A stretch of DNA of 64,000 nucleotides from contig SCFE01000064.1 of the NCBI GenBank assembly GCA_004352715.1, positions 1,509,465-1,573,464 on the forward strand, written 5' to 3'. The position numbers and the translations under genes are program-made. The DNA is from Hofstenia miamia. Taxonomy: Eukaryota > Xenacoelomorpha > Acoela. A model generated the notes under the pieces. That model did no database searches. It was not told where the DNA came from and saw nothing but the letters and a program-made list of their open reading frames with translations. This document shows, piece after piece, positions 57,501 through 64,000 of this stretch. The stretch's first letter is position 1. Every line of letters starts with the position of its first letter.

Positions 57501-59980
57501 GTTTTTTCCTGAAACAATTAAGATATGGAAGTTGCATTTACATTTTCATTGCTTTATAGTTGCGCATTAACAATGATACTTTAGAACATGTATTTGGAAA
57601 GTATGATTCACAGTAGCATCTGTACTTCTAAAAAACTATCTTCTTTTTTTTAAACAATGAAATCATTCGTTTCCTGTTATTGTGTGCATATAAAGTGCAT
57701 CTTCGATTACCTGGATTACTTGGGACAAAGAAATCAGACATTTACCCGAAAAATCGAAAATTCCGTACCCAACAGAAGTTTGGGCCAGCACAAGACTCCA
57801 GTATATAGGGTCTTCTACAAAAAACGCGTTTTTCAAACGAAATCTTTTTAATATTAGATGGATAAGCAATTATAGCATAAATATCATTTAATACATATAA
57901 AAAAGACGTATGCTTATCCACTCAATTTAATTTTACCATAAAAACTCAAGAGAAGAAAATAAAGATAGTCACAATTATTATTATTTCTTTGTTTTAGTAA
58001 AGTTAATTCAAGGTATTATAGTTTCGTTTAAGAAATATATAGATTACTAAAAATTAAAGGTGATATATTATGCTATTAGCCTTGTTGGGATGAGTAAACT
58101 AGGAAGTATTTTGTAATGAACAGCTGTCTATATAAATTCTAATACAATATCTCAAAGTGAATGAATTTAGTGGTGTGAATATTTAATTGTACATGTAATT
58201 TATTGAAAATAGCTGTAAACTTGTAAGTATTTGAATGTCGTGCCGCGTTCGGTATGAATGAAAGGCATGATTTTTTGTATACTAGAGTTTAAAATATTCA
58301 TCTATGAATTTTTATATCCCGTTGTTTAGCATATTACAGTGTCTACAGACACTTCTAATATTGATATTGGAGCAAACGCATCTCAAGACCCAGATGCAGA
58401 AGACATACCTGCTGATGAATTAGGCGGTGATGCTCATACTCAAAGTGGAGTCGATGTTATTATTTTAAATAAACTAGTTAAACAAGAGTTTGGTGAGAGA
58501 AAGCAGTATATGGATCACCTTAAAGCATATTTTCATCAGTAAGTCACTTTGCTTTAATTAGCCTTGATAGAAATGTTCCCAATTGTTGACAATTGAATAG
58601 CTACTTTTTCACTATTGAAGGTAGTACCGACGGTTCTTAATTTGGGATGGTCACAACAGCTGGATTCCAATAAAGTTTATGCCACACCCGTTTATTTCTA
58701 CAAAATTGAAAGTGTAGTTTTTAACTACATAATAGTTAATCTATAATTAGAGCTTGAAGGGGTTAAAACAGTGAAATGTTTCACCTATTTCCAACTATTT
58801 GAAATGGACCTTTTAATTGATTCTAACTATTTCATGTTGTGTATTTTTAATAAAAAATTCGGTTTCTATAATTCGTTAACCCTCTTCTACATACCGTTGC
58901 TATATGTTATCAATGCACTGGAATAATAATTTCCATTTAAAGAAAAACTTTTAACTGGTTTTTGTGTAATTTTACTCTATAGCAACATAGTTGACTATTG
59001 CTACCAAGTGAATTTTTATTATCTCAAACAGATTGTATATATATGCCTTTTAGACATACGCATTGTATGGAAGTTCTAAAAAATATTTATATGGCGGCTC
59101 AGCACTGCTAGTCTCAATTGTTTCTGATGCCATTATGAATTTTTTTCTGTTAATATTTTTATTGAAATTGCCTGTGCAAATTTATGATTTAATTATGTAA
59201 TTTTGTACCAAATTAAAAATTTTTTAATGACAAATTTTTGTTGAAAACATTTTATTTAGAGTGTATTATGAATTATGACATCAAAATCATGCAAACACTT
59301 GTTTCATGTGTCTGTATTATTATTTGTGAATAACTCAAATTCAACTAGTTTCAACATATTCACTTTCCGGAATGATAATTTTAACAAGTTTGCTTCAATA
59401 CTAAATTTTACCAATATTTAGACAAATTAATTTGAAGATAAAAAAATTAGTCTAATTTAATAAACGAAGATATTCAAGATTGAATATAAATTTATATCTC
59501 AATAAACATCTAGTTTCTACGTGTGTAAAATTGTACACATTGTATCTCGAGGGGATATAACTCTTGAATATGCATTATTTTTGTCTAAATTTGGCAAATT
59601 GTCATGAGGACAGAGTTAATTGTCTTTTTACTTGCGTCCCGTATAATCAAAACATTCGTAGAGTTGTCTGTACATTTTCAGAGTGTTGTTTTTAACTACA
59701 AATCTATTATAATATTATTTTTTAACTGTCTCGTTTTAGACTAAAGCAATATGTTAATAAAGTTACACCTAAACGAGTGGAGGACATGGAAAAAGATTTA
59801 AATAATTTTGTAAAGAAATATACAAAGTCAAAAGTATTTAAAAATCTAGAATTTTACACTTCTCAAGATGATCCTGAATTTGAAGGCATGTATGCTATCC
59901 TTGATTATCGTGAAGAAGATGGCAATGAATACCCGTGCGTGATGTTTTTCAAAGATGGTGTTACACAAGTTAAATGCTAA
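47682..59980 (+). CDS. tpt1: translationally controlled tumor protein (TCTP), four coding exons
   Basis: Abundant cytosolic calcium- and GTPase-binding protein with roles in growth and survival. Exons 47682-47709, 56207-56274, 58330-58538, 59740-59980 join to 181 aa, near the usual 172. It starts MIIYKDVLTG, continues AELFTDAYSVTEEDGLYI and the IDIGANAS signature followed by an acidic flexible loop, then SGVDVIILNKL, and closes with the TCTP end MYAILDYREE, CVMFFKDGVTQVKC. Exon 1 ends in G and exon 2 starts GT, rebuilding a Gly codon; the 3-4 junction rebuilds Gln. Every intron is GT-AG. Intron 1 of 8.5 kb is packed with transposons. Complete and intact by sequence; expected to be expressed at a high level. 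Confidence 0.93.
48332..48930. repeat. large inverted repeat, arms about 190-210 bp, 200-bp spacer
   Basis: 48332-48540 and the reverse complement of 48741-48930 align almost throughout: GCGAACTTGTAGAATA, AAACCGATAACTTGTC, CAGCATATTTGCAGCAC, ATAAAACCACGAAGTCATG all occur in both arms in the same order. Differences are small indels and point changes. No coding capacity. A foldback element or a pair of MITEs is likely; no target duplication found. Confidence 0.8.
49225..49955 (-). pseudogene. LINE F: RT core fragment with altered catalytic motifs
   Basis: Minus strand: CVYFEFLKAFDCVPHKLLI (motif A; the first Asp position reads Glu), VSGVPHRSIFGPLL (motif B, Gln replaced by His), SFLYADNCKALAKV (YADD reads YADN), then ISKTQ-type and VKDLGVIINSNLRWN segments. 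Both catalytic Asp changes indicate a dead copy. In TCTP intron 1, antisense. Confidence 0.75.
50000..50700 (-). pseudogene. mariner-like transposase, decayed
   Basis: Minus strand: NWRLTKVQLLSDEDRLNRV, then KNKLFFTDECTVYAEG (first catalytic Asp), then VWAAMPARHLIGLFFLHRGF and TSEERIHMLRT; after that a frame-shifted region ends with CPINRPLHY, where SPDLTP would follow in the family. A third superfamily subgroup, distinct from the Tc1 copies. Confidence 0.7.
50701..51329. other. TCTP intron 1, no feature assigned
   Basis: A minus-strand frame at 50763-50957 (KEEEMFNKMQTEERSLAYL) may be the N-terminal part of the mariner-like relic or unrelated. Confidence 0.3.
51330..53590 (+). mobile_element. 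LINE G, GC/pyrimidine-rich, ends in (ATT)n
   Basis: Starts in the linker (LEKADLFNAYFASNFS), has the full RT and C-terminal region, and ends at an ATTATTATT tail (53571-53590). Bases 51976-52191 repeat as 52374-52589, and 52193-52372 repeat 52781-52960, with single N at 52192 and 52373: an assembly chimera of two partial copies. Sense orientation in TCTP intron 1. Confidence 0.85.
52374..53522 (+). pseudogene. LINE G reverse transcriptase, open C-terminal two thirds
   Basis: A continuous frame to TGA at 53520-53522: motif A IIFLDISKAFDRLSHSILL, motif B reading RGVGSVFAVLFFLVAIND (degenerate: the usual PQGS is changed), motif C CLLYVDDSAIF, then TSKTCGISFS, HLGVQIAANLNWTGH and a long thumb and C-terminus (PCWWPSRALFLSMKRFQKRA). 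Codons are C/T-rich at third positions, unlike every neighbour. Upstream pieces at 51570-51983 hold CPIAILSRLSIIFERLV. The altered motif B suggests inactivity. Confidence 0.82.
53800..53980 (+). mobile_element. extra 3'-end piece of LINE G
   Basis: Near-identical to 53337-53517, followed by a single N at 53981. AAATAATTGTAATTAAAAA flanks it on both sides (53781-53799 and 53982-54000). Confidence 0.7.
54001..56206. other. TCTP intron 1, 3' part; microsatellites, no gene
   Basis: (CT)n(AT)n at 54246-54286 and (AT)n at 54517-54550. Between them TCCCTCCATG and CTAGAGGGAG at the two AT tracts hint at a small element with short inverted ends. The rest is AT-rich and featureless. Confidence 0.45.
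56207..56274 (+). CDS. tpt1: TCTP exon 2
   Basis: Acceptor ATTTTAG, donor AAG|GTAAAT. Encodes the second and third strands (ELFTDAYSV, GLYIVRGK). Confidence 0.9.
56275..58329. other. TCTP intron 2, no feature seen
   Basis: AT-rich; short frames near 57005-57290 are on overlapping strands without family motifs. Confidence 0.5.
58330..58538 (+). CDS. tpt1: TCTP exon 3
   Basis: Acceptor GTTGTTTAG, which keeps phase 0 with exon 2; a nearer ATTACAG would break the frame. Donor CA|GTAAGT. Holds the GANAS signature and start of the helical hairpin. Confidence 0.88.
58539..59739. other. TCTP intron 3, no feature seen
   Basis: AT-rich, no exon, repeat or RNA gene recognised. Confidence 0.5.
59740..59980 (+). 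CDS. tpt1: TCTP exon 4 and stop
   Basis: Acceptor TCGTTTTAG. Second helix of the hairpin (EDMEKDLNNFVKKY) and the conserved C-terminal strands ending KC and TAA. Confidence 0.93.
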
Positions 59981-60017
59981 TCGCTTGATTAGGCCTTCTA
60001 TGAAAATTTAAATTTTA

Positions 60018-60023
60018 AATAAA
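60018..60023 (+). terminator. tpt1: TCTP polyadenylation signal AATAAA
   Basis: Canonical hexamer 38 bases after the stop codon, giving a very short 3' UTR. Confidence 0.6.
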
Positions 60024-60511
60024 TTATTCTATAGATGTGTTTTGACTGTTATAAATGTTTATATCTTAGTCCTACTACAAGTGTAATTTCACTTGTATTC
60101 AGGGTGAACCGTAACGTTTATACCTAAGATTCAGATTTATATTTTTAAGATATTTATTATGTGTTGTTTTTATCAGGGCTTGGATTTTTGGTGAACAACG
60201 AAGTTCGCTATTTGGCTTTTACTGTTTGATAATACGAAGTTAATTCGAAAAATCATTTTCAGCGCAGCCCAGAATCCTAAAAATTTACTAAAGTTCATAA
60301 TGACTTCCCATTTCACTAGTGACTAACGTCTGTCACGTTACGTCACTCAAGTATTTAAAACAACATTTTTCAATGTCAGTTTGGTAGAATTATTTGTATA
60401 CGTTTCCTCATGCTTAACCTGCAGAACTACATGGTTATATGCAGCACTTGAAAACTAAATTTTTAAATATGATGAATAGTAATTTTAATGTTGCTATACA
60501 TCAGTTAGTTG

Positions 60512-62730
60512 CAGGGCTGGCCGAAAAAAAACATGCCTGATTAAAAACATGTTTTAAACACTTTTTTTCACTCTTTTTGCCATGTTTTTGATCAGAATCG
60601 CCAGGGGTCGCAGACGTCCTGATTTTACTGAAATGTCCTGATATTTTGTTAGTCTGTTAATTACGCATTTTTTAAGTGTTTTTTTCTTTTCTTGGAAATA
60701 TGCTATATAATAATATTGTTTCAGCAACGTTTTAGAATATTTTCAGGTTTGTTGATGGATGAAAAACGTAGATGCCAATTTAATCCTGAATGGACAACGC
60801 AACACGTGAACGATGTTTTTCGATTAACCATATTTTATTAAAAGAACGTTGCCTACTGCGATCCCTGAGAATCGTGCTCCCTTTTATATACAAATTAACC
60901 TTAAATATACTCATGTTCACTCCTTTATAATCTTATAAATATAATATAGAGTCATTCTCAATTTCTTTTGTTGGTTATTATTGTGTCCCCACTAGCGGCC
61001 GCAATCGCGTTTCATGAAGCATAATAAATAATTGACCAATAATATTCATCTGAGCTGTAATTTTACGCGCTTCATCTGTATAATTATTTAAGTTGTGTAT
61101 GATGCCCTCACGCGATAATTCCGGCCGCAAAAGAGATGCCATATGGGCCGAATATGATGAAATTAATACGTCAAGGGTAAAGTGCCGGCACTGCTCCTAT
61201 GAATGTGCCAATTTGGTTGCCAGAATGAAGAAACATTTCAGTGAATGCCACAAAATTCAAATATCAGAAGCAAATTCTTCGCCAGCAAGACGTCCAGCGT
61301 CGGGGAACATGGAATCCAGTATTATTCGAAAAACCCCAAATATGGCCCTAAAATTTGATCAATTGATTGGAAAGTTTTTATATACGTCCAATACCCCTTT
61401 CGCAGCTGTCGAATCTATCCATTTCAAAGTGACTCCACTTAAATATAAGTATAGCGCTTTAAAAAAAGTTGTTTAAATTAAAATTCATTATTTTAGAACA
61501 TGATTTCTGCTATGCACCCTGGGTACGCACCGCCCAATCGCAAAAAAGTAGCAAATTAGATCCTTGACCAAATTCATGATGAATTGAAGACAAAAGCGAA
61601 AAATAAATTAGGACAAAACGTTTCTTTAACAGTTGTTGGGTGATCCAACATTTCAAATGAGCCTATTATTAGTTTGAGCGTCTCTCATTTGGGGAAAAAT
61701 TACCTAGTGAGCGCAGTCGATACATTGGGCAACCCACATACATCTGCTTACTTGACGTGAATTGTGGAAAATGAAATTGGACTACTTGAAAATCAATACG
61801 AATGTAAAATTATTCGGTTCGTTACTGATAATGCGGCAAATATGAATTTAATGAGGAACATGGTGGTAAAAGATTCAAATATTATTGCCTACGGCTGCGG
61901 TGCTCATCAATTGAATCTGTTAACAAAGGACCTCTATCCAGAATCAATTGTGAAAAAAATTTTTGAAATTGCAAAAATTTTTCGCAATGCTCATTTACCT
62001 AAAGCGTGGCTTGAATCTATTCCTGGGTCGACAAAGCCTTCTTTGCCCTCACATGTTCCTTGGAACACTGTTCTTAAGACTTTGGAGTGGTACATAAAAA
62101 ACTGGCAAAATTTAAAAAGTGTCATTACAAATAACACAATTTTTTTTACATCTGGATCCAATGCTCGGCAAATCAAAAATTATATATGTGATCTTGCACT
62201 ATTTCAAAACGTAGAGGATGCAATAAAAGCTTTTAAGCCGATATCAATTGCCTTGAACGAGCTTCAATGTGACAGCGTTTGTGTGGCAGGTGCTGTGGAA
62301 TCGTGAAAAAACCTGGAAAATAATTACAGGAACCAAGGAATTGAAGCCCGAGAGTGGCTGGAAATGACCAAAAATAGATATAATTCATCTATTCCGCCTG
62401 TATGGTTTGTCTCTAACATTCTCCATCCGAAATATTTTGGTGAGAATTTAACCGAATCTGAATGGAAAAATGGTATGGAATGGGTGAAGAATAATTACGA
62501 AGATCAATACTCTGATTTTGTTAATTTTGTTGAAGAAAAAAATGTCATCAAGACAAATTATGAAGCTGCTCCCAATTGTAAAGTGGTAAATTTTCTCAAG
62601 ACACAAATGTTGTGTGGACTGTTCCCAAGAGAGCATTTTGATATTGCACATCGTCTGGGGGCGCTCACACACGCAGCTATTTTTAGAACTGGATGGTACC
62701 CACCTGTTCTGGTCCTGAAACTCTAGGAAT
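60512..62730 (+). pseudogene. hAT transposase with BED finger and DUF659-like core, broken
   Basis: 61099-61476: KRDAIWAEYDEINTSRVKC, CRHC and HFSECH give a BED-type zinc finger. 61764-62306: IIRFVTDNAANMNLMRNM and YGCGAHQLNLLTKDL are the central hAT core signatures of the DUF659 type. 62364-62726: YNSSIPPVWFVSNILHPKYF and on. Stops and frameshifts separate the pieces and the C-terminal dimerisation region is not seen before the gap. CAGGGCTGGCCG at 60512 and CAGGGGTCGCAGACGTCC at 60602 are both hAT-like termini, either of which could be its left end. Confidence 0.8.
60735..60985 (-). mobile_element. possible LTR-like segment
   Basis: On the minus strand: TGGGGACACAATAATAACC near 60985, TATATAAAAGGGAGCACG (TATA box near 60894-60886), AATAAAATATGG near 60840, and an end CATCCATCAACA near 60740. 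That is the order of a compact LTR (U3, TATA, R, polyA signal, U5). No target duplication or internal sequence supports it. Confidence 0.35.
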
Positions 62731-62756
62731 CGAATAACAAAGAGCTTTATAGTTTA

Positions 62757-62824
62757 GACTCCTGCAGGACTGCAACCCCCCCCCCTAACACCCCCCCGGA
62801 TGGGGGGCAAGCCTGGTGTCTTCC
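62757..62824. other. C-run/G-run segment at gap edge
   Basis: Runs of 10 and 7 C and 6 G within 40 bases, in a window that is otherwise AT-rich. Probably why sequencing or assembly stopped here. Could be another transposon edge. Confidence 0.5.
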
Positions 62825-63824
62825 NNNNNNNNNNNNNNNNNNNNNNNNNNNNNNNNNNNNNNNNNNNNNNNNNNNNNNNNNNNNNNNNNNNNNNNNNNNN
62901 NNNNNNNNNNNNNNNNNNNNNNNNNNNNNNNNNNNNNNNNNNNNNNNNNNNNNNNNNNNNNNNNNNNNNNNNNNNNNNNNNNNNNNNNNNNNNNNNNNNN
63001 NNNNNNNNNNNNNNNNNNNNNNNNNNNNNNNNNNNNNNNNNNNNNNNNNNNNNNNNNNNNNNNNNNNNNNNNNNNNNNNNNNNNNNNNNNNNNNNNNNNN
63101 NNNNNNNNNNNNNNNNNNNNNNNNNNNNNNNNNNNNNNNNNNNNNNNNNNNNNNNNNNNNNNNNNNNNNNNNNNNNNNNNNNNNNNNNNNNNNNNNNNNN
63201 NNNNNNNNNNNNNNNNNNNNNNNNNNNNNNNNNNNNNNNNNNNNNNNNNNNNNNNNNNNNNNNNNNNNNNNNNNNNNNNNNNNNNNNNNNNNNNNNNNNN
63301 NNNNNNNNNNNNNNNNNNNNNNNNNNNNNNNNNNNNNNNNNNNNNNNNNNNNNNNNNNNNNNNNNNNNNNNNNNNNNNNNNNNNNNNNNNNNNNNNNNNN
63401 NNNNNNNNNNNNNNNNNNNNNNNNNNNNNNNNNNNNNNNNNNNNNNNNNNNNNNNNNNNNNNNNNNNNNNNNNNNNNNNNNNNNNNNNNNNNNNNNNNNN
63501 NNNNNNNNNNNNNNNNNNNNNNNNNNNNNNNNNNNNNNNNNNNNNNNNNNNNNNNNNNNNNNNNNNNNNNNNNNNNNNNNNNNNNNNNNNNNNNNNNNNN
63601 NNNNNNNNNNNNNNNNNNNNNNNNNNNNNNNNNNNNNNNNNNNNNNNNNNNNNNNNNNNNNNNNNNNNNNNNNNNNNNNNNNNNNNNNNNNNNNNNNNNN
63701 NNNNNNNNNNNNNNNNNNNNNNNNNNNNNNNNNNNNNNNNNNNNNNNNNNNNNNNNNNNNNNNNNNNNNNNNNNNNNNNNNNNNNNNNNNNNNNNNNNNN
63801 NNNNNNNNNNNNNNNNNNNNNNNN
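62825..63824. other. assembly gap, exactly 1000 N
   Basis: A round-number gap; its true length is unknown. The long frames of X residues across it mean nothing. Confidence 0.98.
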
Positions 63825-64000
63825 AGTGGCTGGAAATGACCAAAAATAGATATAATTCATCTATTCCGCCTGTATGGTTTGTCTCTAACATTCTCCATCC
63901 GAAATATTTTGGTGAGAATTTAACCGAATCTGAATGGAAAAATTGTATGGAATGGGTGAAGAATAATTACGAAGATCAATACTCTGATTTTGTTAATTTT
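63825..64000 (+). pseudogene. hAT transposase fragment, repeat of 62352-62527
   Basis: Nearly identical to the sequence before the gap (one G to T change seen, turning Gly to Cys at EWKNCMEW). Either a second copy or the same locus placed twice. Confidence 0.8.

Noticed and set aside
58333-58339. ATTACAG as the acceptor of TCTP exon 3
   Set aside because: It would break the reading frame from exon 2; GTTGTTTAG at 58321-58329 keeps phase 0 and gives the conserved loop.
62754-63891. Long open frames of 349-368 codons across the gap on both strands
   Set aside because: They consist of X from the 1000 N and carry no information.
1-64000. CRISPR arrays, operons, tRNA or rRNA genes
   Set aside because: No regularly spaced repeats, and no tRNA- or rRNA-like sequence noticed by eye; the window is animal DNA. 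Small RNA genes could still be missed without a covariance search.

Overview
This is an AT-rich animal (metazoan) genomic window, most likely from an invertebrate. Three host genes of metazoan families, each split by GT-AG introns, sit in a background of decayed transposons. Nothing is prokaryotic. I cannot name the species. The assembly has single-N joins and one gap of exactly 1000 N.

Host genes. (1) Minus strand, 24607 to 13973: four exons of a Cdc20/Cdh1 (fizzy) family APC/C activator. All joints are phase 0, and the C-terminal half is not in the window. (2) Minus strand, 36129 to 26437: five exons giving a complete-looking CNTD1-like protein (cyclin-fold meiotic crossover factor), again all phase 0, with an 8 kb intron full of LINE debris. 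(3) Plus strand, 47682 to about 60023: a complete four-exon TCTP (tpt1) gene. Its first coding exon is 28 nt and its first intron about 8.5 kb.

Mobile DNA by region. 1-9240: hAT-type MITE, LINE with YVDD box, Tc1 pseudogene, piggyBac pseudogene, LINE with ORF1 and ORF2. 9241-13404: minisatellite, hAT MITE with 8-bp TSD, and an intact Tc1/mariner-like transposon with a 362-aa transposase of apparent D89D45E spacing. 13405-24457: MITEs, a Tc1 pseudogene and a LINE fragment inside introns of the fizzy-family gene. 27435-35465: three LINE pieces inside CNTD1. 39227-39400: a solo LTR. 45156-46646: an internally deleted hAT. 47710-56206: a large inverted repeat, two LINEs and a mariner-like pseudogene in TCTP intron 1. 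60512-64000: a BED/hAT transposase pseudogene running into the N gap.

The strongest candidate for something new is the element at 12063-13404: intact, with 37-bp TIRs, a TA duplication, and a catalytic spacing that I do not recognise as a named family. The host genes were assembled by eye from family motifs, splice sites and phase agreement; no database search was possible.
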